Under the pieces are notes generated by a model. The model was not told where the DNA came from. It did no database searches and worked only from the letters and a program-made list of their open reading frames with translations. Made by a program: the position numbers and the translations under genes. This document shows, piece after piece, positions 44,041 to 52,235 of a stretch of DNA of 64,000 nucleotides (position 1 is the stretch's first letter; each line of letters begins with the position of its first letter). Origin of the DNA: an uncultured Flavobacteriales bacterium. Lineage in GTDB: Bacteria > Bacteroidota > Bacteroidia > Flavobacteriales_D > Parvicellaceae. The stretch covers positions 155,505 through 219,504 of the forward strand of contig CALSRM010000002.1 of the NCBI GenBank assembly GCA_943788755.1. The letters are read 5' to 3'.

Positions 44041-44589
44041 TTACAACAAACTAGTAATAGAATCGTCTAAGGGGTTTACTCCTGATTTGAAAACTTGCAT
44101 GAGTTTTCCGTTTTCATCCACTAAATATTTTTGAAAATTCCAACTAACCTCAGAGTCTTGTATGCCGTTTTCACTTTTGTTCGTCAGCCACTTATACAGC
44201 GGATGTTGGTTTGCGCCTTTAACTTGGGATTTTTCACTCATTAAAAAACTGACACCATAATTTTTTGTACAAAATTCTTTTATTTCCGCTGCTGTTCCAG
44301 GCTCTTGGCTTCCAAATTGGTTACATGGAATTCCAATTATTTCGACTTTTTCTCCGTATGTGTCATGGAGCTTCTGCAAATTTTTGTACTGTGAGGTGAA
44401 CCCACATTTGGAAGCTACGTTCACGAAAAGAATTTTCTTTCCTTTGAAATCATTCAGGTCAATGGTTTTTCCTTCTAGCGAAGTTATCGCGATATCGTAA
44501 ATAGAATTAATCATACTGTTGTTTGTTTTATTGTTAAATGAAAATGATGTTAGAATAAACGGGATAAATAAGTAGCTTAGTAATCTCAT
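44041..44589 (-). CDS. Glutathione peroxidase (cysteine type, exported)
   Basis: A 182-residue protein with a hydrophobic N-terminus (probable signal, 1-20) and a thioredoxin-fold GPx domain. Catalytic Cys62 is in NVASKCGFTSQY; the GPx Gln and Trp/Asn sites are in IPCNQFGSQEPG and VSWNFQKYLVDENG. A cysteine, not selenocysteine, is encoded. Such enzymes reduce peroxides, often with thioredoxin. It is second in the CIA30-GPx-MerR/B12-SOUL operon, 34 nt after the CIA30-like gene. This grouping with a photosensor regulator suggests protection from light-generated peroxides. Confidence 0.92.
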   Translation of the reverse strand: MRLLSYLFIPFILTSFSFNNKTNNSMINSIYDIAITSLEGKTIDLNDFKGKKILFVNVASKCGFTSQYKNLQKLHDTYGEKVEIIGIPCNQFGSQEPGTAAEIKEFCTKNYGVSFLMSEKSQVKGANQHPLYKWLTNKSENGIQDSEVSWNFQKYLVDENGKLMQVFKSGVNPLDDSITSLL

Positions 44590-44623
44590 GGTTTTTTATT
44601 TTGGTTAATGTTGTTTTCTGTTT

Positions 44624-45166
44624 TTAGTCAATCCAAATTTTGGAGACAATCAATCGAAATTCTTCATTTATTTTGTTTCCTATCAAAAAACCTATCTGCT
44701 CTATCGATTGATGTTTAAAGTTTGATAAGCTCATCTTTTTTCCTCTGTAGGTTGGGTGAAATTGATCTAGTGTTAATTCTATCGTTTCCCACTCGCCCGA
44801 CGTGCTAAACGATTGCACATAGGAATAGTAATTTTCTAGTTTGTTTTTAATTCTAAATTGATATGTTTTTCCGTCTCCTTTGAGGTTAATTTTTATAATC
44901 TCAGATGTTGTTTCTAACTTTTTGCTAACCGTTTTTCTAGAGGAAGAAAAACCTCCATTATTATTTGTTGAAACGATGCCTTTAAATTCAAAGTTTCCAT
45001 TTTTATTTATTAATGAGGAAGAAGAAGATTCACCTCCCATTACATTGTCATTAATTCCCGTCCAACCATATGTTTTTCTTGATTCTTTATTGTCAAAAAA
45101 ACTTATTTTTTCTTTGTAGCTTGTTTTGAATAAAGCCGAAAGTGTATTGGACAAGCTAGTTTTCAT
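44624..45166 (-). CDS. CIA30-family protein
   Basis: A 180-residue protein with the CIA30 (complex I intermediate-associated protein 30) beta-sandwich: FFDNKESRKTYGWTGINDNVMGGES near 23-47, the FKGIVSTNNNGGFSS segment near 57-71, and W-E-T-I-E-L near 125. CIA30 domains in bacteria often appear next to photolyase or LitR-type regulators, while the mitochondrial namesake assists complex I assembly. It is first in the probable light-response operon. A 6-9-6 inverted repeat lies 31 nt upstream of its start. Function in bacteria is unknown. Confidence 0.82.
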   Translation of the reverse strand: MKTSLSNTLSALFKTSYKEKISFFDNKESRKTYGWTGINDNVMGGESSSSSLINKNGNFEFKGIVSTNNNGGFSSSRKTVSKKLETTSEIIKINLKGDGKTYQFRIKNKLENYYSYVQSFSTSGEWETIELTLDQFHPTYRGKKMSLSNFKHQSIEQIGFLIGNKINEEFRLIVSKIWID

Positions 45167-45196
45167 GTAATTGTTTAATTATTTTCCTTTTGCAAA

Positions 45197-45217
45197 ATAG
45201 TTTTGTAGCATAACTAT
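45197..45217. promoter_or_regulatory. Inverted repeat upstream of the CIA30/MerR-B12 operon
   Basis: ATAGTT-N9-AACTAT: perfect 6-bp arms, 31 nt from the CIA30 start and overlapping a -7-like sequence (TATTTTGC on the minus strand). The position suits a repressor operator for the B12-binding MerR protein. It also overlaps the end of the small gene at 45214-45381. Binding is not demonstrated by sequence alone. Confidence 0.35.
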
Positions 45218-45381
45218 ATCAATTTAGCGTTTGGATATAAGCTTTTCCAATATTTCACTTTATCAATGTTGGAAAGAGTAATTATTGTCTTTTCATTCAG
45301 TTTTAACTTAAACTTAGGTGTCTTAGCTTTTAATTCAGCTAATTTTTTTTCTAGTTGTTTTGCTGTTCTTTTTCGTCCCAT
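45214..45381 (-). CDS. 55-residue basic protein of unknown function
   Basis: A short frame from the ATG at 45381 to the TAG at 45214 encodes a lysine-rich protein. It has MGRKRTAKQLEKKLAELK (helical, basic) followed by a strand-rich part ending YWKSLYPNAKLI. It is upstream of the CIA30 gene on the same strand with a 47-nt gap. The composition and regular pattern suggest a real small nucleic-acid-binding-like protein, but no family is known to me. Its stop codon overlaps the inverted repeat at 45197-45217. Confidence 0.5.
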   Translation of the reverse strand: MGRKRTAKQLEKKLAELKAKTPKFKLKLNEKTIITLSNIDKVKYWKSLYPNAKLI

Positions 45382-45460
45382 GATAAAATGATTTTATTGA
45401 TTAGGTTCTGTTTATTTTATTGAAAATATGCATTACATAATTTACTATTGAATAGTTATA

Positions 45461-45500
45461 AATTAAGATAAGGAGAGATTTTTCTCTCCTTATCTTAATT
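45461..45500 (-). terminator. Terminator of the fasciclin gene (17-bp perfect hairpin)
   Basis: A perfect 17-bp inverted repeat (AATTAAGATAAGGAGAG on each arm) with a 6-nt loop begins 4 nt after the fasciclin stop codon. The stem is A/T-rich outside and G/C-rich near the loop. It is the strongest simple hairpin in the window and could act on either strand. Confidence 0.8.
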
Positions 45501-45504
45501 GGTG

Positions 45505-48309
45505 TTATTTAGTAATTTGAATTTTAGTAGTAGATTGAGCATTGCTGTTTGCTATTCTCAGCAAGTACATGCCTGAGCTAAGGTTAGAGATATCAACCAT
45601 ATTTGATATATTCGATATTCTTTCTGCTAAAATCTGTTTTCCATTTAAGTCAGTTATGGTTAAATTAAATAATTCATTACTGTTTAGTGCAATATTCAAC
45701 ACATTTACTGCTGGGTTAGGATATACCAGTAAGTCCAAATTATTTTTTTCTTGGATTGATGTTGTTAGATTTGGTAACAATACTCCATCAATTACATGCA
45801 CAGTTCCATTGCCAGCAAATAAGTCTGGAGTGGTAACATTAGCATCATTAATCATTACCCCAGCAGAAAGATCTACAACTATGTCTTGTCCATTCAGAGT
45901 GGCAACAGGTCCGTTTGTAAGTGCCGAAGAAGGAACATCGCTTCCAACAACATGATACAATAAAATATCTGATAAGTCTGGAGAAGCTAACAAATCCGCT
46001 GCAGAAATATTCAACGCTGCTAAAGCTTCTGTAAACGCTGCATCTGTTGGCGCAAAAACCGTTAATTCAGAAAAAGGATTTGTTAGTGCAGGTAATAATC
46101 GTGCTTCAATTACAGCTGCTACCAGTGTGGTATGGTCTGGACTGTCTATTGCAATATCAGCTACTGTTTCATTAGGCAGCACTACTCCGTCTAAGACATG
46201 CACTGCTCCGTTTCCAGCTTGCACGTTGGGAACTGTTACTTGGGCTTGATTTACAAACACGTCTGCACCGTCGATAGTAACTTTAAGTGTATTGGTAGTG
46301 CTCAAAGGTTCCGCTATCATACCATTCGAAAGACTAGTTGACAGTACCTCCTCTCCTAGAACATGATACAATAAAATATCTGATAAGTCTGGAGAAGCTA
46401 ACAAATCCGCTGCAGAAATATTCAACGCTGCTAAAGCTTCTGTAAACGCTGCATCTGTTGGCGCAAAAACCGTTAATTCAGAAAAAGGATTTGTTAGTGC
46501 AGGTAATAATCGTGCTTCAATTACAGCTGCTACCAGTGTGGTATGGTCTGGACTGTCTATTGCAATATCAGCTACTGTTTCATTAGGCAGCACTACTCCG
46601 TCTAAGACATGCACTGCTCCGTTTCCAGCTTGCACGTTGGGAACTGTTACTTGGGCTTGATTTACAAACACGTCTGCACCGTCGATAGTAACTTTAAGTG
46701 TATTGGTAGTGCTCAAAGGTTCCGCTATCATACCATTCGAAAGACTAGTTGACAGTACCTCCTCTCCTAGAACATGATACAATAAAATATCTGATAAGTC
46801 TGGAGAAGCTAACAAATCCGCTGCAGAAATATTCAACGCTGCTAAAGCTTCTGTAAACGCTGCATCTGTTGGCGCAAAAACCGTTAATTCAGAAAAAGGA
46901 TTTGTTAGTGCAGGTAATAATCGTGCTTCAATTACAGCTGCTACCAGTGTGGTATGGTCTGGACTGTCTATTGCAATATCAGCTACTGTTTCATTAGGCA
47001 GCACTACTCCGTCTAAGACATGCACTGCTCCGTTTCCAGCTTGCACGTTGGGAACTGTTACTTGGGCTTGATTTACAAACACGTCTGCACCGTCGATAGT
47101 AACTTTAAGTGTATTGGTAGTGCTCAAAGGTTCCGCTATCATACCATTCGAAAGACTAGTTGACAGTACCTCCTCTCCTAGAACATGATACAATAAAATA
47201 TCTGATAAGTCTGGAGAAGCTAACAAATCCGCTGCAGAAATATTCAACGCTGCTAAAGCTTCTGTAAACGCTGCATCTGTTGGCGCAAAAACCGTTAATT
47301 CAGAAAAAGGATTTGTTAGTGCAGGTAATAATCGTGCTTCAATTACAGCTGCTACCAGTGTGGTATGGTCTGGACTGTCTATTGCAATATCAGCTACTGT
47401 TTCATTAGGCAGCACTACTCCGTCTAAGACATGCACTGCTCCGTTTCCAGCTTGCACGTTGGGAACTGTTACTTGGGCTTGATTTACAAACACGTCTGCA
47501 CCGTCGATAGTAACTTTAAGTGTATTGGTAGTGCTCAAAGGTTCCGCTATCATACCATTCGAAAGACTAGTTGACAGTACCTCCTCTCCTAGAACATGAT
47601 ACAATAAAATATCTGATAAGTCTGGAGAAGCTAACAAATCCGCTGCAGAAATATTCAACGCTGCTAAAGCTTCTGTAAACGCTGCATCTGTTGGCGCAAA
47701 AACCGTTAATTCAGAAAAAGGATTTGTTAGTGCAGGTAATAATCGTGCTTCAATTACAGCTGCTACCAGTGTAGTATGGTTTGGACTGTCTATTGCAATA
47801 TCAGCTACTGTTTCGCTGTCTAGGAGAACAGAATTGATAGAGTGCACATATCCGTTCGAGCCCGTTAAGTCAATTCCATTTACTTCCGCTTGATTTGCAA
47901 ATACGCTGGTTCCATTAATTGTTAACTTCAATGTATTGTCATCATGAAGAGGTGTTACGATTTGACCATTCGAAACATTGGAGGACGGAACAGAACCTGA
48001 AAGCACATGATATTGCAATATGTTAGACAAATCAGTAAGTGCTAAAACATCGTTAATGTCTGTTAAGCCAAGATCAATAATTAATTGGTCAAATGCTGCG
48101 TTATCTGGGGCGAATACCGTGTATTGGCTTGTGTTCATATCCAATACTGCATCCAACCCTTCTTGATCTAAAGCAGCTGTTAAATACGTGTGATCTGGAC
48201 TTGCCGCTATCACATCATAAACCGTAGTTTGAGCAAATGTGGAACCGCCTGACAAGACTATCGTCGATGCCATTAATAAGTTCTTAATTGAGAATAATTG
48301 TTTTTTCAT
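45505..48309 (-). CDS. Six-domain fasciclin (FAS1) surface protein with T9SS type A sorting domain
   Basis: A 934-residue protein. It has a signal peptide (1-27) and FAS1 domain 1 (28-166, divergent). Four nearly identical 137-residue FAS1 units follow (167-303, 304-440, 441-577, 578-714), then a sixth domain (715-848) whose first half is identical to the others and whose second half differs. A type A T9SS sorting domain (849-934; LVYPNPAVNVLNI, SSGMYLLRI) ends it. FAS1 domains (e.g. LTVFAPTDAAF, ILLYHV, VLDGVVLP) mediate cell adhesion. The whole region is one transcript flanked by its own promoter and terminator. The recent internal duplication is the main oddity. Confidence 0.93.
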   Translation of the reverse strand: MKKQLFSIKNLLMASTIVLSGGSTFAQTTVYDVIAASPDHTYLTAALDQEGLDAVLDMNTSQYTVFAPDNAAFDQLIIDLGLTDINDVLALTDLSNILQYHVLSGSVPSSNVSNGQIVTPLHDDNTLKLTINGTSVFANQAEVNGIDLTGSNGYVHSINSVLLDSETVADIAIDSPNHTTLVAAVIEARLLPALTNPFSELTVFAPTDAAFTEALAALNISAADLLASPDLSDILLYHVLGEEVLSTSLSNGMIAEPLSTTNTLKVTIDGADVFVNQAQVTVPNVQAGNGAVHVLDGVVLPNETVADIAIDSPDHTTLVAAVIEARLLPALTNPFSELTVFAPTDAAFTEALAALNISAADLLASPDLSDILLYHVLGEEVLSTSLSNGMIAEPLSTTNTLKVTIDGADVFVNQAQVTVPNVQAGNGAVHVLDGVVLPNETVADIAIDSPDHTTLVAAVIEARLLPALTNPFSELTVFAPTDAAFTEALAALNISAADLLASPDLSDILLYHVLGEEVLSTSLSNGMIAEPLSTTNTLKVTIDGADVFVNQAQVTVPNVQAGNGAVHVLDGVVLPNETVADIAIDSPDHTTLVAAVIEARLLPALTNPFSELTVFAPTDAAFTEALAALNISAADLLASPDLSDILLYHVLGEEVLSTSLSNGMIAEPLSTTNTLKVTIDGADVFVNQAQVTVPNVQAGNGAVHVLDGVVLPNETVADIAIDSPDHTTLVAAVIEARLLPALTNPFSELTVFAPTDAAFTEALAALNISAADLLASPDLSDILLYHVVGSDVPSSALTNGPVATLNGQDIVVDLSAGVMINDANVTTPDLFAGNGTVHVIDGVLLPNLTTSIQEKNNLDLLVYPNPAVNVLNIALNSNELFNLTITDLNGKQILAERISNISNMVDISNLSSGMYLLRIANSNAQSTTKIQITK
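45949..47811 (-). repeat. 411-bp in-frame tandem repeat within the fasciclin gene (~4.5 copies)
   Basis: A 411-bp (137-codon) unit is repeated with exactly constant spacing: the marker CATGATACAA (or its start) occurs at 45951, 46362, 46773, 47184 and 47595. Copies are virtually identical at the DNA level including synonymous positions; the copy nearest the N-terminus differs by a few bases (for example SPNHTT instead of SPDHTT). This implies very recent expansion or gene conversion, and copy number may vary or be misassembled. Confidence 0.95.
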
Positions 48310-48345
48310 TTTTGTTTTGTTTAATAATTATTAATAAATGTTAAA

Positions 48346-48378
48346 CAAATGTAATTCATAATGTTTAATAAAAACAAA
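48346..48378 (-). promoter_or_regulatory. Promoter of the fasciclin gene
   Basis: On the minus strand, TTTG (48375-48378) is followed after 21 nt by TACATTTG (48346-48353), close to the TTTG-N19-TAnnTTTG consensus. The start codon is 37 nt further. The rest of the gap to the helicase gene, about 48379-48583, is AT-rich; a 61-codon frame there looks spurious. Confidence 0.6.
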
Positions 48379-48583
48379 TAAAAGCTAAACAAAATTTCAA
48401 TTTTTTTTTAAATCACAGTGTTTATGGGGGTTGGCGGAGTTTTTTTTTATCCAGTATTTTTTCAAATGAATATATTTTTATCTATTATTCTATTTTTTTC
48501 TCCGGATCAATCAAGCATTTATCAGAATTTATGCTACTTGACAAAAGCGTGTATTATCTTTAATATTATCCATTTTAAGCTGC

Positions 48584-48591
48584 TACCTTTG
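48584..48591 (+). promoter_or_regulatory. -7-like box TACCTTTG directly before the helicase start
   Basis: TACCTTTG fits TAnnTTTG, but only 4 nt separate it from the ATG at 48596. Use of this box would give a leaderless transcript. No -33 TTTG is evident at the usual distance. Confidence 0.3.
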
Positions 48592-48595
48592 TATT

Positions 48596-49906
48596 ATGCC
48601 TAAAGAAATAAAAAGTCAACATGCAATACTCTCTAAATTGGGAATGGAGAAATTAAACCCAATGCAATTAGAAGCGAAGGTTGCCATAGAATCTATGGAT
48701 AATATAATATTGCTTTCTCCTACCGGAACAGGTAAAACCTTGGCTTTTCTATTGCCTTTAATAAAAGAATTAGACAGTAATTGTAATGAAATTCAAAGCG
48801 TAATCATTGTTCCTTCCAGAGAATTAGCGATTCAAATAGAGCAAGTATTCCGTGAAATGGGAACAGGTTTCAAAGTAAACGCGGTTTACGGAGGTCGCTC
48901 CGGTTCTAAAGATAGATTAGAAATACAACACAGACCTGCTGTTCTAGTGGGTACGCCAGGTAGAGTGGCAGACCACTTAAGAAGAGAAGCGTTTAAGACT
49001 GCAAATATAAAAACATTGGTATTAGATGAATTTGACAAATCGCTAGAAGTAGGATTTGAAAATGAAATGAGAGAAATCTTAGAGCTTTTACCACGCGTAA
49101 ATAAAAAGATATTGACTTCAGCAACGGAAGGAGTTGCAATTCCGCGTTTTGTAGAATTTACCAATCCAGTTACTGTGGATTATTTAGATGAGGAAATTTC
49201 TCAATTAGCGGTAAAGATGGTCATAGCTCCTTCAAAAGATAAGTTAGATACGCTTTTAGAATTGATAGCTCATCTTCAAAATCAAAACGGAATCATTTTT
49301 TGTAATTTTAAAGACTCTATTGAACGCATAAGCGAATATTTATCAGAATACAATGTTTCTCATGGAACATTTTATGGAGGAATGGAACAAGGAGAGCGAG
49401 AAAGAACATTGATTAAATTTAGAAACGGTACACACCAAATATTACTTGCCACAGATTTAGCTGCACGGGGTATTGACGTTCCAGAAATTAATTTTATCAT
49501 TCATTATCACCTACCCAATAAGAGCGAAGAGTTTACACATCGTAATGGTAGAACAGCGCGCATGAATAGCAATGGTACTGCATATGTATTGCACCGTGAA
49601 CAAGAAAATTTACCGGATTTCATAGGTGATTTACCCGTAGAACAATTAACGAAAAAACCCCTTCAAGAACGAGCTGAATGGAGTACGTTGTTTATTTCTG
49701 GAGGTAGAAAAGATAAGATTTCAAAAGGCGACATCGCTGGTTTGTTTTTTAAACAAGGAAACCTTTCCAAAGGAGAGCTAGGTGTAATTGAGTTGAAAAA
49801 TGATTGTGCTTTTGTTTCTGTTAAAACGGATACTATTAAAGATCTTTTACCTAAGGTTAATAACACACGATTAAAGAAAAAGAAAGTCAGAATTACTGTG
49901 GCCTAA
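48596..49906 (+). CDS. DEAD-box RNA helicase with DbpA-type C-terminal domain
   Basis: A 436-residue ATP-dependent RNA helicase. The Q motif region (KLNPMQLEA) is at ~19-27 and motif I at 41-48 (SPTGTGKT). Motif II is D-E-F-D at 144-147 instead of DEAD, motif III is TSA near 174, and HRNGRTARM (motif VI) near 320. The C-terminal ~75 residues (SGGRKDKISKGDIAGLFFKQG...) form a DbpA RNA-binding domain, which in DbpA targets 23S rRNA. It therefore probably acts in ribosome assembly. The DEFD variant retains the catalytic Asp-Glu pair. No operon partner is seen. Confidence 0.92.
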   Translation: MPKEIKSQHAILSKLGMEKLNPMQLEAKVAIESMDNIILLSPTGTGKTLAFLLPLIKELDSNCNEIQSVIIVPSRELAIQIEQVFREMGTGFKVNAVYGGRSGSKDRLEIQHRPAVLVGTPGRVADHLRREAFKTANIKTLVLDEFDKSLEVGFENEMREILELLPRVNKKILTSATEGVAIPRFVEFTNPVTVDYLDEEISQLAVKMVIAPSKDKLDTLLELIAHLQNQNGIIFCNFKDSIERISEYLSEYNVSHGTFYGGMEQGERERTLIKFRNGTHQILLATDLAARGIDVPEINFIIHYHLPNKSEEFTHRNGRTARMNSNGTAYVLHREQENLPDFIGDLPVEQLTKKPLQERAEWSTLFISGGRKDKISKGDIAGLFFKQGNLSKGELGVIELKNDCAFVSVKTDTIKDLLPKVNNTRLKKKKVRITVA

Positions 49907-49920
49907 TTTCAAAAAATACC

Positions 49921-51801
49921 TTAATTACCTAATGCTGTGTTTAATGTTGTAGCTCCTCCCACTAACGGAAGTGTGATTTTGGTATTGTCTAAATCGATTG
50001 TTAATTCTGTTCCTGGTGCTGGCCAAAGCGTAAACTCTTGGTCACTTGAGAAAATCATTAATCCAATTTGCTGTCCTGCTTTTACAACATGATCATCTGG
50101 TTGTAAGTCGAAAGTCAATTCAACAAACTCACCAGGATTTAGCGGTGAGCTTTCAGTAAGCGATTTACTATTTTGTGGGTCGGCCCAACCTCTTGTAATA
50201 ATATTATCATATGTTTTGGCTTTACTATCGTCATTCCAAGGCAGTGATACCAACCAAACTGATAAATTGGCTGCGGGTTTACTACTCGCAACTTTTACTT
50301 GAATAGTGGATACCCCAGATAAATGAATATCTTGTGTAAGCGTTGGCGTAGCAAACAATAATCGATTTGTTGAAGAACCAGCTTTCGCTAAATCTTTACC
50401 AATAATCGTATGATCATCAACCAATTTTTGAGCTCCTTCTTTGATAGCTTCTTCTTGATTCAATGAACCAACTGTTGTGCCATTTCCATGTAAAAAAAGC
50501 GTTACGTTTTCTGCTGCTGGATTTGGATAATCAGCATATGAAGTAGGGGAGTCCATCTTATCTCCTTCGCGTACAATCCAAGATTTTGGGTCATTTTCGA
50601 CACCATTTTCAATACCGTGTAAGTAATGTGTAAACCATCTGTTCATCATCTTCATAGGAGGTGGTCCACCATGTCCAAACTGGTGATAATAAATTTGTGT
50701 TGGAAGTCCCATTTCTTTTGCTTTCGCATAAATTCTATAACTATGTTCAGGCATTACATTCCAGTCATTAAAACCATGAGACATTAATAAGGCAGCTTTC
50801 ATAGGTGCCATATCTTTGAGGTAATCTCTACCTGCCCAAAAGTCATTGTAATCTCCTGTTTCTCGATCCATTCCGTTTTTCATTTCTGTATCTCTAACCG
50901 TTTTATTGTTGTAAGCTCTATTAGATTCTTCTCCGCTGTGAATAAAGTCATACAATACATCAACGTCTTCTCCTAGATAGCCTCCAGGAGAACGAATCAA
51001 GCCATTCGATCGGTAGTAATGGTAATAGGAAGTGTTGGGTGCAATTGGGATGATTGCTTCTAGCCCTTCAACTCCCGTCGTCGCCGCCGCTAATGGAATA
51101 GTGCCATTGTAAGATGTTCCTGTCATTCCGATTTTTCCAGTAGACCAATAAGCCGTTACTTCATCTGTTCCGGTTAATTCTTTGTATCCTTTTACTCTGC
51201 CGCAAAGCCAATCGATTACTGCCTTTGGAGCTAAAGTTTCGTTGTCTCCACCAACGGTAGGCGCTCCTTGAGAAAGACCTGTTCCAGGAGAACACGAATG
51301 AACTACAATATATCCTCTAGGAACCCATTTCAATAGATGAGAGTTTGAAATAATGGGCCTTTCACCACGTCTAGTAACTTCGGCATGGACACGTTCTTTA
51401 GCAGTTTCCCCTAATTCATGTTCTACATTCCACATTCCACCTTCTACATCTTCTGCTGTTCCGGAAAAATAGGGGCTAGAAACATAAATAATCGGTAGTT
51501 TTAAACTGTCAGTATCCGTTTGTTTGGGTCTTGTAACAGCTACGTGCATTCGATCTAGTTTACCATCCCCATCGGTATCGAAAGTCGTTTCTACAAATAA
51601 ATCGTGTCGAACCCAATTATCAAAACCACTAAATCCGGGTACAATTTGCGCTTCTCCATTTTCAAAAACAGGAACCACTATTTCGGTTTTCTCTTTCTTT
51701 TTGTTTTTCTTCTTTTTGTTTTTCTTTTGTGCAGAAACCTGCATTGAGAACAGGAATACGAATGCGGTTAAGAATATTTTGGTCTGACGAACTGATAACA
51801 T
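49921..51801 (-). CDS. X-Pro dipeptidyl-peptidase (CocE/NonD family hydrolase, S15-type)
   Basis: A 626-residue secreted alpha/beta-hydrolase. It has a signal peptide (~1-24), a lysine-rich linker (KKNKKKKNKKKEK), the S15 catalytic domain with nucleophile Ser230 in GMTGTSYNGT, an Asp in DWNVMPEHSY and a His in QFGHGGPP, and a C-terminal jelly-roll domain of the PepX_C type (ASKPAANLSVWLV). The family removes X-Pro dipeptides from peptides or hydrolyses related esters. Length and motif order match the secreted bacterial version. No sorting domain is present, so the protein is probably periplasmic. It is convergent with the helicase gene, 14 nt apart. Confidence 0.9.
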   Translation of the reverse strand: MLSVRQTKIFLTAFVFLFSMQVSAQKKNKKKKNKKKEKTEIVVPVFENGEAQIVPGFSGFDNWVRHDLFVETTFDTDGDGKLDRMHVAVTRPKQTDTDSLKLPIIYVSSPYFSGTAEDVEGGMWNVEHELGETAKERVHAEVTRRGERPIISNSHLLKWVPRGYIVVHSCSPGTGLSQGAPTVGGDNETLAPKAVIDWLCGRVKGYKELTGTDEVTAYWSTGKIGMTGTSYNGTIPLAAATTGVEGLEAIIPIAPNTSYYHYYRSNGLIRSPGGYLGEDVDVLYDFIHSGEESNRAYNNKTVRDTEMKNGMDRETGDYNDFWAGRDYLKDMAPMKAALLMSHGFNDWNVMPEHSYRIYAKAKEMGLPTQIYYHQFGHGGPPPMKMMNRWFTHYLHGIENGVENDPKSWIVREGDKMDSPTSYADYPNPAAENVTLFLHGNGTTVGSLNQEEAIKEGAQKLVDDHTIIGKDLAKAGSSTNRLLFATPTLTQDIHLSGVSTIQVKVASSKPAANLSVWLVSLPWNDDSKAKTYDNIITRGWADPQNSKSLTESSPLNPGEFVELTFDLQPDDHVVKAGQQIGLMIFSSDQEFTLWPAPGTELTIDLDNTKITLPLVGGATTLNTALGN

Positions 51802-52235
51802 AACAGATTGATTTTAGCTTACAAATATATCAACTCGATGCTTCAATCAAAAAAAAGGCCGAAAGGGTTTGAGTTTTATTTCGGCCTTGTGAATGTTCTT
51901 CAATTTTTCCCAAGCAAGGAGCGTTAGAATTGAAAGCTGTTTACGCCCTTCGGTTGTGAGAACGCTTCGCTAGGTTGAACGCAGTAAGTTCTTTCAATTT
52001 AGCGACATTGGAGAAAAATGAAGGTTGTGAGCGAAGCCTTGATTTTTTTTGCTTCGTTTTTTTCATCAAGGAGAAAAAATGAAGTGCCTGCGCGATAGCT
52101 ATCGGTGCGGCATAAAGACAATTCTTCACTGCTAGATTGATACCCTTCCGGCATAGGACATATTTGATTTACGCATCAAGATTAGCAGGATTAAAAATAA
52201 ATTGCATTTATATAAAACGTAGCTTCGCCTGCGAA
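51802..52235. other. Long intergenic region with hairpins and short repeats
   Basis: About 430 bp without a supportable gene. It contains an AAGGCCGAAA/TTTCGGCCTT hairpin (51855-51888), AATTGAAAG/CTTTCAATT inverted copies (51928 and 51991), two copies of GGAGAAAAA(A)TGAAG (52010 and 52070), a CGAAGC/GCTTCG stem followed by T7 (about 52031-52066) and the 12-bp palindrome CGATAGCTATCG (52093-52104). A minus-strand frame of 62 codons (51941-52129) covers much of it but looks like repeat-derived sequence. It must also hold the promoters of both divergent neighbours. Confidence 0.5.

Noticed and set aside
44400-44420. Selenocysteine in glutathione peroxidase
   Set aside because: The catalytic codon encodes cysteine (Cys62) and there is no in-frame TGA.
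45949-47811. CRISPR-like regular spacing
   Set aside because: The 411-bp units are protein-coding, in frame and adjacent without spacers, so this is a domain repeat and not a CRISPR array.
48418-48603. 61-codon plus-strand frame before the helicase gene
   Set aside because: Low-complexity, Phe/Ile-rich translation of AT-rich DNA; it overlaps the helicase start and the probable promoter.
51941-52129. Minus-strand 62-codon frame between the dipeptidyl-peptidase and MFS genes
   Set aside because: It spans several hairpins and short repeats, is very basic, and lacks a recognisable domain; it looks like translation of repetitive intergenic DNA.
52137-52235. Upstream extension of the MFS transporter
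   Set aside because: The added residues are not hydrophobic and come from the repeat-rich intergenic region; family members begin near the ATG at 52236.
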